Shown here one piece after another: positions 50,752 through 59,365 of a stretch of DNA of 64,000 nucleotides. A program made the position numbers and the translations under genes. The notes beneath the pieces are model-generated. The model saw only the letters and a program-made list of their open reading frames with translations. It was not told the DNA's origin and searched no databases. How positions within the stretch are numbered: the first letter of the stretch is position 1; each line of letters begins with the position of its first letter. The stretch spans positions 7,089-71,088 of the forward strand of contig CAYRYU010000031.1 of assembly GCA_964428355.1 (NCBI GenBank), in the 5' to 3' direction. The stretch is from CAYRYU01 sp964428355 (GTDB lineage Bacteria; Muiribacteriota; Ozemobacteria; Ozemobacterales; Ozemobacteraceae).

Positions 50752-51672
50752 TCAGATACCCTCCAAGCTCCCGGTCTCAAAACCTGTCGCAGAGAGCTTT
50801 TGCCGGGCCGCCTGGCGCAACACAGTCGAGCCTACCGTTCCACCCAGGGCTTCTGCGATGGAGGGGCATTTGCAGGTCAGCAGGAAAAACAGCCCCCGGT
50901 GGTCGACTGAATTCAGGGTTTCCCAGTTTCCCTGGCCCTTGGCGATGATCATGTCAGCCGTTCTGAATGCCTTCGAAACCGATTCGGGGCACCTGTGGAG
51001 GGGAAGCCCAGGAATCCGCATGTGGGTGTCGGCAATCCTCCAGTGGGGGGGAAAGCCCGAAGGGGAAACATCCTCACGGGTGGCGTCGTTGAGGACGTGA
51101 CCTCCCCTCACCATCACCGTGATCTGGATCTCCGGCCACCCGCGTTCGATAACTTCCAACAGCAGCCGGTCGGCAACCAGTTCCCCCGCGTTGTCCGCTA
51201 TCAGGAGGAGGGTTCGCGCCGTGTCCAATCTCCGGAAGAACACAGCGTTGTCTGAATGTGCGAACGGTCGGCGGAGGGCGAAGAGAAGGCGCTGCGATGT
51301 CTCCTCGATGTCGAGTTTGCCTGTCGGGCCGCAGTCGATGAGATTCCCCGCCGCGGAGAGCCGGAGTGCGAAGTCCAGAGGATCAGGGTCGGCCAGGGCC
51401 TGGACGCGCCAGCGCGGGAAGAGATCCAGCGCCGCCCGGGTTGATGCCTCCTTGACCGCTTTATAGGGATCGTCATTCCCGGAGAGGTTTCTCAGAAACT
51501 CCTGGGTTTCCGCTGCGATCTCAGGAGCGGAGAGATCCCAGGTCTGATGTGCGAGATGGTCGAGGGTGTTCCGGATCAAGGTCTCTCTGGCCGGTTCCCG
51601 GAGACCGAGAAACCGCCCCGCTTCGACCGCCTGACGAACGAGGCAGACGAGACAATCGACAGGCAACCTCAA
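50752..51672 (-). CDS. DUF89/ARMT1-like family protein (putative metal-dependent phosphatase)
   Basis: 306 residues. PVDCLVCLVRQAVEAGRF with paired Cys at the N-terminus, DPYKAVKEASTRAAL, AAGNLIDCG and LLIADNAGELVADRLLLEV (the metal-site Asp/Asn motif) then MIIAKGQGNWETL identify the archaeal/bacterial DUF89 type. DUF89 members act as Mn2+/Ni2+/Co2+-dependent damage-control phosphatases. I prefer the TTG at 51672, eight bases after AAAGGAG, over an upstream GTG (51702) with no spacing for its site. The location in the metal-cofactor block supports a metal-dependent role. Confidence 0.75.
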   Translation of the reverse strand: MRLPVDCLVCLVRQAVEAGRFLGLREPARETLIRNTLDHLAHQTWDLSAPEIAAETQEFLRNLSGNDDPYKAVKEASTRAALDLFPRWRVQALADPDPLDFALRLSAAGNLIDCGPTGKLDIEETSQRLLFALRRPFAHSDNAVFFRRLDTARTLLLIADNAGELVADRLLLEVIERGWPEIQITVMVRGGHVLNDATREDVSPSGFPPHWRIADTHMRIPGLPLHRCPESVSKAFRTADMIIAKGQGNWETLNSVDHRGLFFLLTCKCPSIAEALGGTVGSTVLRQAARQKLSATGFETGSLEGI

Positions 51673-51723
51673 CGGTCCGCTCCTTTCCAAACCCCTCTTC
51701 ACTTCCTGGAATCCGTTTTTTCC

Positions 51724-52008
51724 TCAGCAGGGCGAACCGGATCCGGACGGGCGGTTCGTGAGGCAGGCCCGCAACCAGGCCCGGTGCTGATAGAGATGGA
51801 TAGCCATGACTATCAGGAAAGCGGTGGACAAACCGAAGTGGATATCACCCCATCCGTGCCGGTTCATCCCCAGGAGAAGCTTGGGTCCGTGTCCTCCCTC
51901 GGCATGACCGGAACCCGGGGGGAGGTGCCACCTGATTATCGCACCGGTAATGGACAGGCCGAGGAGAATCATCCCACCTAGCAGGTCGATCAAACCAATC
52001 GCAGTCAC
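51724..52008 (-). CDS. DUF4405-like small membrane protein
   Basis: 94 residues with two membrane helices (about 5-26 and 54-75). IIRWHLPPG, HGWGDIHFGLS and AIHLYQHRAW place histidines at helix ends as in DUF4405/cytochrome b561-like proteins, which could bind heme. It begins 4 bp after the Mrp stop and is part of the same operon. It may pass electrons to the iron-sulfur ATPases (inference). Confidence 0.65.
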   Translation of the reverse strand: MTAIGLIDLLGGMILLGLSITGAIIRWHLPPGSGHAEGGHGPKLLLGMNRHGWGDIHFGLSTAFLIVMAIHLYQHRAWLRACLTNRPSGSGSPC

Positions 52009-52012
52009 GGCA

Positions 52013-52954
52013 TCATCCCCTTCTTCCCGCCCCGCGAGCTCCGTCTTGAGCCCCCGTCTCGTTGTTTTCGTGGGAGTCCCGTTTCATCATTCCGATCAAC
52101 GGCTCGACGGCGTGGACGAATGCCTTCGCGGCGGGTCGTTCGGCGAACTTCTGAACGTATGGAACTCCCTGGTCTCCCGTTGAAACCATCTCCGGATCGA
52201 TGGGGATCCGGCCCAGCCATGGAACCCCCATGTCGGCCGCCATGGCCTCTCCGCCACCCGTCCGGAAGATGTCCGTGGTCTCGTTGCAGTGGGGGCAGAC
52301 GAAGCCGGACATGTTCTCGATCACTCCAAGGATCGGAAGGTCTAGCCTGTGACAGAAGTTGATCGATCGGCGGACATCCGAGATGGCAACCTGTTGAGGG
52401 GTCGTAACGATGATCGCACCATCCGCACGGCCGACTTCCTGGACTATGCTGAGAGGTTCATCCCCGGTTCCGGGGGGACAATCGACCACGAGCGCATCGA
52501 GAGGGCCCCAGGCGACGTCGGCCAGAAGCTGCTGGATCACTCCCGCTTTCATCGGGCCCCGCCAGATGACGGCATCGTCGGTTCCCCGAAGCAGGAAGGC
52601 TATCGACATGACAGTAACCATCGAGGAAAGTGGAACCGGTTCGATGAGGCCGTCGACCGTCTTCGCCTGGGCGTCGGTAAGGCCGAAAATCGTTGGGATG
52701 GAAGGCCCGTGGAAATCGATGTCGAGCAGACCGACGCGGAAGCCGTTCATTCCAAGGGTCAGGGTCAGATTCGCCGCGACCGTGCTCTTGCCGACTCCGC
52801 CCTTTCCGGACAGAACGAAGAACACGTGCTTGATCTGGCAGAGGTTTGCCTGGAGACGCTGACGGCGGGCGAAATCATCGTCGGACTCGTCGGACCGGCG
52901 GGTTTTCGATGAGCAGGACGAATCTGAACAGGTTTTGCAGGTCTTCGTTGTCAT
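52013..52954 (-). CDS. Mrp/NBP35-type P-loop ATPase, iron-sulfur cluster carrier
   Basis: 313 residues. The N-terminal tail has Cys-rich CKTCSDSSCSS. Deviant Walker A is SGKGGVGKSTVA; DIDFHGPS, DALVVDCPPGTGDE and the CxxC motif FVCPHCNETT bridge a cluster at the dimer interface. These are the standard features of ApbC/Mrp/Nbp35 carriers that deliver 4Fe-4S clusters to apoproteins. The start overlaps the upstream DUF364 stop by 4 bp. The C-terminus is hydrophilic and disordered. It is the third ParA/MinD-type ATPase of the block. Confidence 0.9.
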   Translation of the reverse strand: MTTKTCKTCSDSSCSSKTRRSDESDDDFARRQRLQANLCQIKHVFFVLSGKGGVGKSTVAANLTLTLGMNGFRVGLLDIDFHGPSIPTIFGLTDAQAKTVDGLIEPVPLSSMVTVMSIAFLLRGTDDAVIWRGPMKAGVIQQLLADVAWGPLDALVVDCPPGTGDEPLSIVQEVGRADGAIIVTTPQQVAISDVRRSINFCHRLDLPILGVIENMSGFVCPHCNETTDIFRTGGGEAMAADMGVPWLGRIPIDPEMVSTGDQGVPYVQKFAERPAAKAFVHAVEPLIGMMKRDSHENNETGAQDGARGAGRRG

Positions 52955-53802
52955 GCACTCTTCTCCTGATGGATTGCTGTTTTGTCGATTGCTTTGGCCT
53001 TGTCGAGAGCTCTCCGGAGCCGTCCGCGAAAATCACCTTTGGGAAGGTCGAGAACCGTATCGGCAAGGACCCTGGGGCTGCTTCCGCGGAAACGGGGAAC
53101 GATTGCCCCTTCCTCGATCGATTGCCAGAAAGGTTCCTCTTCGAGGCATACGATTCCCGCAAGGGCGTTCAGCCCGAGGTCGACCAAGAGAGGGTGGAGG
53201 GGGACGGTGGGGCCAAGCATGAGTTTCCAGGCTCTAGGACAGGATTTGAGAATCCCTGGAAGAGTATCATTCAGAAGTGTGACGCCTGTGATGATTACTG
53301 CGTCACATTTCTCGAGCCACTCGGGCCCGGCTTCTTCGCTCAGGTCATCTTCAACTGGCCGCTTTTCGATGATCCGGAAAGCCCCCGCCCATTCCTTGAT
53401 TTCTGGAGCAAAAGGAAAATGTCCTATCATCCCGACGTTCGCTCCCGCGAACTTCTTGCCCATCCAGGCTAAGATGTCTCCGGTTTGAAGACTGTCACGG
53501 TCCAGGTTCACAAGCGAGTTGACGGCGGCCATTCCCACGCTCCGCTCGAGAAAGGCATCCGAATCGAGATAACGGGAGAGGAGTCTTGCGGACATCCCCC
53601 GCAATGTGCCTGCACTCCTGATTTCAGAACACAAGTGGGCTGCTCCGACCGGGTCTCGCCAGGTATACGCACTTCCGATGGTCCGGCTGGCAACCGCGGT
53701 CATGTGGACTCCGACGGAAACTCTCCTGACGGTCGAATCGGCCATGGTTTCCGAGATTGAAGCAAGCCGGGAACGAAGGGATGCGGTGGATGGCTCTTTC
53801 AT
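52951..53802 (-). CDS. DUF364 putative metal-chelation protein
   Basis: 283 residues. Pattern VGVHMTAVASRTIGSAY, GMAAVNSLVNLDRDSL, VGMIGHFPFAPEI, AVIITGVTLLNDTLPGIL and LMLGPTVPLHP is that of DUF364/DUF4213. It is closest to the 44417 protein and lacks both of that protein's insertions. It sits between a second DUF364 gene (19 bp) and Mrp (4-bp overlap) in the minus-strand cofactor operon. Confidence 0.8.
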   Translation of the reverse strand: MKEPSTASLRSRLASISETMADSTVRRVSVGVHMTAVASRTIGSAYTWRDPVGAAHLCSEIRSAGTLRGMSARLLSRYLDSDAFLERSVGMAAVNSLVNLDRDSLQTGDILAWMGKKFAGANVGMIGHFPFAPEIKEWAGAFRIIEKRPVEDDLSEEAGPEWLEKCDAVIITGVTLLNDTLPGILKSCPRAWKLMLGPTVPLHPLLVDLGLNALAGIVCLEEEPFWQSIEEGAIVPRFRGSSPRVLADTVLDLPKGDFRGRLRRALDKAKAIDKTAIHQEKSA

Positions 53803-53821
53803 TTCGCCAGATCTCCCCCTT

Positions 53822-54568
53822 TCATTTTCCGAATGGACAAAACCGGTCGAGTCCCAGAATCCCCGCGACTCCTGATATCGTATTGCCGAAGAGGATGAAG
53901 AGTTTCTTTTCCCGTTCGAACAGGCCTAGGAGACGGTCCAAGGTTCCATTGACGATGCTCGATCCGGTTACTATGCCCAGGGTGCAGCCTTTGACGATCG
54001 CCTCGGCATCTTGGTCGCCGTGCTTCAATACGACGCCTTTCCTCTCCATGCCGATGTTGGAAGGGTTCAGATCGGCAACTGTGACCGATTCGACCCCGAA
54101 TCGTTTAACGAGAGCGGTGACGATGTATGGCTGGAATCCGAACATCCCGATCTTTGGGTTCCCGTAACGCTCTTGGATCTCATCCGCGAAGTGCTTCCCA
54201 CAGGTTTCCGGTTCTCTATCCCGACAATGGAGAGTCCCCGCGCAAAGCCCAAATCTCCGTGACAGGGCATTCAACGTGGCGACAAGGTGTGCCCTGTGGG
54301 GGACGTAGGTAGTGTCCAGGTCCAGTGCCTGGGCGATGGTCCCTGACCATTCCTGGGGAACATCCGTGAAAGCCTGGCCGATGGTGTCCTGGATCTCTGC
54401 CTGGACGATCTTTTCGGGGCCACGGCGGAGGGCCAGGTCGAAAGGTGCTGTCGTCCCAACCGCTTCATCCGGGTGGAGCGGGCGGATCGCCACCCGCTCT
54501 TCGGGGCTGAACCCAGACTTGAAGAGCTTTTCGCGGAGGCTGTCACGGGCTCTTTCGAGAAGGCTCAT
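53822..54568 (-). CDS. DUF364 family protein, divergent copy
   Basis: 248 residues. The N-terminal third differs from the other two DUF364 copies. The C-terminal core keeps KIGMFGFQPYIVTALVKRFG, VADLNPSNIG, LGIVTGSSIVNGTLDRLLGL and FILFGNTISGVAGIL. Two Cys lie in GLCAGTLHCRDREPETCG. Its start overlaps the NifX-like gene by 4 bp (ATGA). Co-translation with a NifX-like carrier suggests that it hands metal to or from that carrier. Confidence 0.75.
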   Translation of the reverse strand: MSLLERARDSLREKLFKSGFSPEERVAIRPLHPDEAVGTTAPFDLALRRGPEKIVQAEIQDTIGQAFTDVPQEWSGTIAQALDLDTTYVPHRAHLVATLNALSRRFGLCAGTLHCRDREPETCGKHFADEIQERYGNPKIGMFGFQPYIVTALVKRFGVESVTVADLNPSNIGMERKGVVLKHGDQDAEAIVKGCTLGIVTGSSIVNGTLDRLLGLFEREKKLFILFGNTISGVAGILGLDRFCPFGK

Positions 54569-54993
54569 CGGGTTTTTCCGTGATTATGGGGGCCGTGCGG
54601 CTGGTCCGGACCTTGGTTGCCGCCCGGTCCGTGGCCCTGGCATACATGGTCGGGCCCATGGTCGCAGGTGTTGTCCCCGCCGGTCATCCTTCCCGCGAGA
54701 AACTCCTCCGCCAGTCTGCTGGGTGGAAGGTTCGGGGCTCCCATGATGACTTTCACGCCGGCGGCTTCCAACAACTCCCGGGCGCGCATTCCCATCCCTC
54801 CAACGATTGCCAGGTTGGTCTTGTTGGAGATCAGCCATCTGGGCAGTACTCCGGGCTCATGCTGGGGCGGGGCCTGCCGGGTCTCCTTTACGACCTTCTT
54901 CGCCGCCTCGTCGACCTCGATGAACGCGAACTCCTCGCAATGACCGAAATGACTCGAGAGAACCCCTTCTGCTACCGGAATGGCGATAATCAT
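54565..54993 (-). CDS. NifX/NifB-type dinitrogenase cofactor-binding domain protein with His-rich tail
   Basis: 142 residues from the ATG at 54993 (AAGGAG upstream). The domain (about 1-105) reads IIAIPVAEGVLSSHFGHCEEFAFIEVD with the usual FGHCxxF motif, then VVGGMGMRARELLEAAGVKV. The tail is rich in His/Gly with Cys (CDHGPDHVCQGHGPGG, QPHGPHNHG), a likely metal-binding extension. Family members carry iron-molybdenum or Mo-Cu-sulfide clusters (NifX, NafY, orange protein). Confidence 0.87.
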   Translation of the reverse strand: MIIAIPVAEGVLSSHFGHCEEFAFIEVDEAAKKVVKETRQAPPQHEPGVLPRWLISNKTNLAIVGGMGMRARELLEAAGVKVIMGAPNLPPSRLAEEFLAGRMTGGDNTCDHGPDHVCQGHGPGGNQGPDQPHGPHNHGKTR

Positions 54994-55007
54994 GATTTTC
55001 TCCTTGT

Positions 55008-56246
55008 TCAAACGTTTGCATTCAAGCGGGACTTCAAAGCCTCGCCCGAGCAGTTTTCCTTGACCGCGTCGAGCGCGGAAATGATGTCACGGTGGAGGTC
55101 TTCGTAAGCCTCGCACCCGACCGACAACCGGACGAGACCGTCGGTGATTCCGGCGGAAAGGCGTGCCTCCCGCGGAACTGAAGCATGCGTCATGCCCGCG
55201 GGGTGTTGGATGAGGGTTTCGATACCCCCGAGGGATACCGCCAGGGTCGACAGCTTTACGCTGTCCATAAGCTGCCTTCCGGCCTCTACTCCGCCTGCCA
55301 GCTCGAACGAGATCATCGAGCCCATGCCCGACATCTGCTTCTTGGCGAGCTCATGCTGTGGATGTGAGGGGAGGCCGGGATAGGTCACCGAGGCGACCAT
55401 GGGGTGGTTCGAAAGATCGGAAGCCAGCTTCTGGGCGGTCTCCTGGGAAGCCCGGACCCGCAGGGAAAGGGTCTTGATCCCGCGAAGGACCAACCATGCC
55501 TGGTGGGGGTCGATGGTTCCTCCCATCTGGACGAGAACGGTCTTCAACCGGGAAGCAAGGGCGGAATCCCTTGTTACCAGGATCCCCGCCACGACGTCGC
55601 TGTGTCCGTTGAGGAACTTGGTCATGCTGTGCAGTACGATATCTGCTCCCAGATCCAGTGGGCGTTGGAGCATGGGGCTGCAGAAGGTGTTGTCGACTAC
55701 TACCACCGCGCCGACCTCGTGGGCAAGACGCGAGGCTTCGCGAATGTCCGTGATCGAGAGGGTGGGGTTGGCTGGGGTTTCCAGATAGACAAGCCTGGTT
55801 TCGGGGCGGATGGCGGCTTTTAGCTTCCCGAGATTGGAGGTGTCGACGAAATCCGCGGTCACCCCGTATCTGGAAAACTCGCGTTCTATGAGAGTCCGGG
55901 ATGGCCCATAGACGGAGTCTGTCGAGACCATGTGGCAATCCTTGCCCAGAAGTGCCATGTAGGCGGTGCTGACCGCGGCCATGCCCGATGCGGTCGCGAA
56001 CCCCGTCCCTCCGCCTTCGAGCTCGGCCACGCAGGCTTCGAGAGCACTCGTGGTGGGATTTCCCAGCCGGGTGTATTTGTAACCCTCCGCGCGGCCGGAA
56101 AACCTCGCCGCTCCTTCTTCGGCATTCGCGAACGCAAAGGTCGAGGACTGGAAGATCGGGACGCTGACGCCGCCGTAGAGCCCGTCCGGATGTTGCCCGG
56201 CATGGATGCAGGCGGTGTCGAAAAGTTCCTTGTGATCTGGGTTCAT
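55008..56246 (-). CDS. methionine gamma-lyase-like PLP enzyme (Cys/Met metabolism family)
   Basis: 412 residues of the trans-sulfuration family. YKYTRLGNPTT, EGGGTGFATASGMAA, VYLETPANPTL, VVVDNTFCSPMLQRPLDLGAD and the PLP-binding Lys in HSMTKFLNGHSDVV are present; SLGGIETLIQHPAGMTHAS closes the site. The Cys in NTFCSP is characteristic of methionine gamma-lyases, which release methanethiol (or sulfide from cysteine/homocysteine). Cystathionine gamma-synthase/lyase cannot be excluded. The gene lies between a MinD-type ATPase (1-bp overlap) and a NifX-like gene. It could provide sulfide for a metal-sulfur cofactor. Confidence 0.82.
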   Translation of the reverse strand: MNPDHKELFDTACIHAGQHPDGLYGGVSVPIFQSSTFAFANAEEGAARFSGRAEGYKYTRLGNPTTSALEACVAELEGGGTGFATASGMAAVSTAYMALLGKDCHMVSTDSVYGPSRTLIEREFSRYGVTADFVDTSNLGKLKAAIRPETRLVYLETPANPTLSITDIREASRLAHEVGAVVVVDNTFCSPMLQRPLDLGADIVLHSMTKFLNGHSDVVAGILVTRDSALASRLKTVLVQMGGTIDPHQAWLVLRGIKTLSLRVRASQETAQKLASDLSNHPMVASVTYPGLPSHPQHELAKKQMSGMGSMISFELAGGVEAGRQLMDSVKLSTLAVSLGGIETLIQHPAGMTHASVPREARLSAGITDGLVRLSVGCEAYEDLHRDIISALDAVKENCSGEALKSRLNANV

Positions 56247-57172
56247 CAATCTCTCCTGGAATCTAGTTTTTTGGGGGAACTCCCCCGGAGAAACCCCATT
56301 CTGTTTGCCATCTCACCAAGGGCTTCGCCCCATCGGGATGCTGGAAGAGTGGTAACCGGAACACCTTTCCGGATTGCGGTGGGAACGACGGGATCGTAGG
56401 GGAGCCGGCCGACGATGGCAAGTTCCTTCTCAACCGCCCAGGCTTCCACCTCGGAAGCGATCCGCGGGTGGAGGTCGAACTTGTTGATCGCAAGTGAAAC
56501 CGGCCGACGGAAATGGCGACAGAGATCCACTACGCGTTCTGCATCGGACCTTCCGGACGGGGTGGGCTCGGTTACCACGAGAACCTGGGAGGCTCCGGTC
56601 AGGGTCGCGATCACGGGACAACCGGACCCGGGCGGTCCGTCAGTCAGCATGAGGCCGATCCCATGCGTTTCGGCGAACTCCCTGGCCTGCTTTCTCAGAA
56701 GTGCGACGAGTTTTCCCGAATTCTCCCCACCCGGCTCGAGCCGCGCGTGGAAGAGATGACCGTATGGGGTCACGCTGTGCCTCCAGGTTCCGCCGAGGGT
56801 CTTTTTCATGGAGATCGCATCGGCGGGACAGACCCGCTTGCAGAGCCCGCATCCTTCGCAGGCATCGGACTCTACCCGCATGAGGATTCCCCGATCCGCT
56901 CTCGATGCGAGAGGATGGACCGCGTCGAAGCGGCATTCGTCGGCGCAACGGCCGCACGCCTGGCAGAGGGAGGGATTGATGACGGCTTTCCGTCGACCCT
57001 CGAAACGGCTTTCAGAAACTTTTTCAGCCTGGAGAACCAGTTCCAGGTTCGCACCGTCGACGTCGGTGTCGGTCAGGACCGAAGACCCGCAACTCGTCGA
57101 AAGCGCAGCGGTGACCGAGGTTTTCCCGGTTCCGCCTTTCCCGCTGATGATGACCCACTCCGTCAGCCCCAT
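56246..57172 (-). CDS. MinD-superfamily P-loop ATPase with inserted ferredoxin domain (second copy)
   Basis: 308 residues from the ATG at 57172 (GGAGG upstream). Deviant Walker A is ISGKGGTGKTSVT; DTDVDGANLEL follows. An inserted 2x4Fe-4S ferredoxin holds CQACGRCADECRFDAV and CEGCGLCKRVCPADAI; then LMLTDGPPGSGCPVIA and VTEPTPSGRSDAERV complete the fold. Such ATPases pair with each other and with NifX/ORP-type proteins in anaerobes (Desulfovibrio ORP complex). The start overlaps the first copy by 10 bp, so a heterodimer is likely. Confidence 0.88.
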   Translation of the reverse strand: MGLTEWVIISGKGGTGKTSVTAALSTSCGSSVLTDTDVDGANLELVLQAEKVSESRFEGRRKAVINPSLCQACGRCADECRFDAVHPLASRADRGILMRVESDACEGCGLCKRVCPADAISMKKTLGGTWRHSVTPYGHLFHARLEPGGENSGKLVALLRKQAREFAETHGIGLMLTDGPPGSGCPVIATLTGASQVLVVTEPTPSGRSDAERVVDLCRHFRRPVSLAINKFDLHPRIASEVEAWAVEKELAIVGRLPYDPVVPTAIRKGVPVTTLPASRWGEALGEMANRMGFLRGSSPKKLDSRRD

Positions 57173-58101
57173 GGTTCCTCCACGTGTTTGAAAAGATGCT
57201 CGAACCGCTCCTGCCACTCCCCTCCCGCCTCGACCATCGCTCTTCCCTCGGAATAGGCATAAGCCACGTTCCGGTCCTCGGCGAACCGGGATACTATCGG
57301 TATGGCGCGGTGTCGGCAAAGGTCGTCGATGATTCCGTCATCCCCGATCGAGCGGTTGATGATCACCTCGGAGGGAAGCTTCGAGCGCCGGACGGCCGCG
57401 AGCGCCAACTCCAGATCGTGGCGCCCGAAGGGGGTGGGCTCGGTGACCAGGAGGAGGCGGTCCGCCCCTCTCACCGCGGCCATCATCGGACACGAGGTTC
57501 CGGGCGGGCAGTCAACGATCGTCAGGTGGGGACCGAACCTCGACTCGGCGGCCTTCGAGAACAACTCACGGATGAGGGTCGGGGTGAGGACCTGGCCCAG
57601 ATGAAGGCGGCCCTGCCAGAAATCCAGAGCATCCGATTCCCAGTGCAATATCCGACCGATCTCCTGCGCTCCACTCGAGATCGCGGCTTGGGGACACAGG
57701 ACCCGGCAGCCTTCACAGCCGTGGCACATGTCCGGGAAGACCATCACCCGGTTACCGACCATGGCCAGCGCCTGGTAGGTGCAGAACGATGCGCACTCCC
57801 CGCAAAGGTTGCATCGGACAGGATCGATGACCGGGATCATCGTTTCCACGGGGAAGGTTTCGGGGTTTCCCACCCTCAGGAAATGATGGGCGTTGGGGCC
57901 TTCCACGTCCGCGTCGATCAAACGGACACGTTTCCCCGCGTTCCGCGCGGCGAGGGCAAGACTGACCGCAACGCTCGTCTTTCCGGTTCCACCCTTTCCG
58001 CTGGCAACCGCCACCCTTGGTCGGGAGGGTGCCCCGAAACGCTCCCCTGCACGGGCCGAATGGGAGGAGTTCCGCGCGGATTCGGTCGTGGGGAGATTCA
58101 T
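57163..58101 (-). CDS. MinD-superfamily P-loop ATPase with inserted ferredoxin domain (first copy)
   Basis: 312 residues. A 25-residue polar N-terminus precedes AVASGKGGTGKTSVAVSLA; DADVEGPNAHHFL follows. The ferredoxin insert has CNLCGECASFCTYQAL and CHGCEGCRVLCPQAAI; then LTIVDCPPGTSCPMMA and VTEPTPFGRHDLELAL. It is a paralogue of the next gene with the same plan. I choose the ATG at 58101, which overlaps the NifX-like stop by 4 bp; the frame is open further but without a site. ATP-driven cluster transfer is the expected role. Confidence 0.87.
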   Translation of the reverse strand: MNLPTTESARNSSHSARAGERFGAPSRPRVAVASGKGGTGKTSVAVSLALAARNAGKRVRLIDADVEGPNAHHFLRVGNPETFPVETMIPVIDPVRCNLCGECASFCTYQALAMVGNRVMVFPDMCHGCEGCRVLCPQAAISSGAQEIGRILHWESDALDFWQGRLHLGQVLTPTLIRELFSKAAESRFGPHLTIVDCPPGTSCPMMAAVRGADRLLLVTEPTPFGRHDLELALAAVRRSKLPSEVIINRSIGDDGIIDDLCRHRAIPIVSRFAEDRNVAYAYSEGRAMVEAGGEWQERFEHLFKHVEEPWG

Positions 58102-58454
58102 GCCTTGTGCGCTCCGCCCGGTTGGCCGATCACGGGGAGTTCCTTCCTTTTCCACGCCTCGAAGGCCTCCCTTACCGTTCCACCGATCGCGGAATGAACG
58201 GGGACTCCTGCTGCCTGGAAAACCTGGAAAGCTTTGGGACCGCAATCACCCGAGATGACCTGCTTCACGCCCGCCTTGAGAAGAGCTTGTGCGGTCTGGA
58301 TCCCGGCTCCGTGTGTCACCTGCATTCCGCTGGTTTCCAGGATGGAAGTCGCCTGCGTTTCCGTGTCTATGAGGATGAACCGCTCCGCCCTTCCCAAACG
58401 GGGGTCGAGAGGGGAGTCGAGCGAATCACCCTTCGCTGAAATGGCAATCAACAT
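58098..58454 (-). CDS. NifX/NifB-type dinitrogenase cofactor-binding domain protein
   Basis: 118 residues, a single cofactor-binding domain: MLIAISAKGDSLDSPLDPRLGRAERFILID, split by DPRLGRAERF where other members have FGHCxxF, then HGAGIQTAQALLKAGVKQVI, SGDCGPKAFQVFQAAGV and an IGGTV segment. This subtype with DPRFGR/DPRLGR is the one found in orange-protein-like genes. It starts 15 bp after the NifU-like gene and overlaps the first MinD ATPase by 4 bp. Confidence 0.87.
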   Translation of the reverse strand: MLIAISAKGDSLDSPLDPRLGRAERFILIDTETQATSILETSGMQVTHGAGIQTAQALLKAGVKQVISGDCGPKAFQVFQAAGVPVHSAIGGTVREAFEAWKRKELPVIGQPGGAHKA

Positions 58455-58469
58455 TGGATTTCTCCTTCT

Positions 58470-59045
58470 TCATAGTATGGATTTCGCTTTTCCGGGTTTT
58501 CCAGGCGCTTCGGGGGAAAGGGGCTCGGCGGGATTGGTTCCGGGACAACCGCCCGCCCCCTCGTTCTCACATGAACCATCGCACTGATGGAAGAACTTCT
58601 CTATGCCGCCTTTCTCGACGAGCCGGTCGAACTCCTCGTCAGTCGTGACGATCCCGGCTTTCTTGAAAAGAAGCCGGTAAAGCGCGTTTTGGAGGGCAAG
58701 GTGCAATCCCCGGACGGCGAGCATAGAACAATGTTCTTTCCCAGGAGGGAGACCGTCGAGGGCTTCTATGATCATCGAATCGGTCAATCCCGCCGCTTCC
58801 TCGACCGTACGGCCAACGGCGAGATCCGCCGTCATGCTGGAAGTGGCTATCGCAGCGGGGCATCCCTTGATCTTGAAGGCGAGGTCCTCGATCCGCTGGT
58901 GATCGTCGGACAGCCGGAGCGTGATTTCAAGGAAATCCCCGCAGCCCGGGTCGCCGATGCGTCCGATTCCGTGATAGCGCTCGAGCCGCCCCACATGATG
59001 CGGAGAATTGAAATGCTCGAGGACCTTGGCGGAATATGCCAGCAT
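58470..59045 (-). CDS. NifU/IscU-like iron-sulfur cluster scaffold with Cys-rich tail
   Basis: 191 residues from the ATG at 59045 (GAGGAAGG upstream). The IscU fold has YSAKVLEHFNSPHHVG, the three cluster ligands Cys in GDPGCGDF, KGCPAAIATSS and KEHCSML, and the Asp near the first Cys. The C-terminal 45 residues are unlike IscU (HQCDGSCENEGAGGCPG) and add further Cys. It is the scaffold on which a cluster could be built before transfer to the NifX-like and ATPase proteins next to it. Its start shares one base with the FmdB-like stop. Confidence 0.87.
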   Translation of the reverse strand: MLAYSAKVLEHFNSPHHVGRLERYHGIGRIGDPGCGDFLEITLRLSDDHQRIEDLAFKIKGCPAAIATSSMTADLAVGRTVEEAAGLTDSMIIEALDGLPPGKEHCSMLAVRGLHLALQNALYRLLFKKAGIVTTDEEFDRLVEKGGIEKFFHQCDGSCENEGAGGCPGTNPAEPLSPEAPGKPGKAKSIL

Positions 59046-59335
59046 CAGCCTTCCTCGCCCTTCTGTGGATGCCGCCCCGAGCCGGGGTTTCCGCAGGGTT
59101 CCTTCGCCCCGCAACAGGTGACTCCGGTCCGCTCGCGCCGGCAGGAACCGTCGGTTGGACGTTCCCCATGACATTCCTGGCCTGTGTGCTTCAAACGAAA
59201 TCCTCCCCCTCCTCCGATCAAACGGCGGGCCGTCGAACCGCACCCGGGGCATTTGAGCCCCTGGGTTTCATCCCGGGGTTGCTGGCCCTCGAACTCGGTA
59301 TTGCAGGATGGGCAACGGAACTGATAGATGGGCAT
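59045..59335 (-). CDS. FmdB-type zinc-ribbon protein
   Basis: 96 residues from the ATG at 59335 (GGAGG upstream). The N-terminal zinc ribbon is typical of the FmdB/CxxC_CxxC_SSSS family: MPIYQFRCPSCNTEFE, then LKCPGCGSTARRLI. The C-terminal part adds more Cys and His (KHTGQECHGE, VTCCGAKEPCGN). Members are small putative regulators or metal-binding proteins; the exact role is unknown. A 9-bp hairpin lies upstream of its ribosome site. Confidence 0.78.
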   Translation of the reverse strand: MPIYQFRCPSCNTEFEGQQPRDETQGLKCPGCGSTARRLIGGGGGFRLKHTGQECHGERPTDGSCRRERTGVTCCGAKEPCGNPGSGRHPQKGEEG

Positions 59336-59365
59336 GATGTCAGCCTCCAGGGTCATCCGCCCGAG

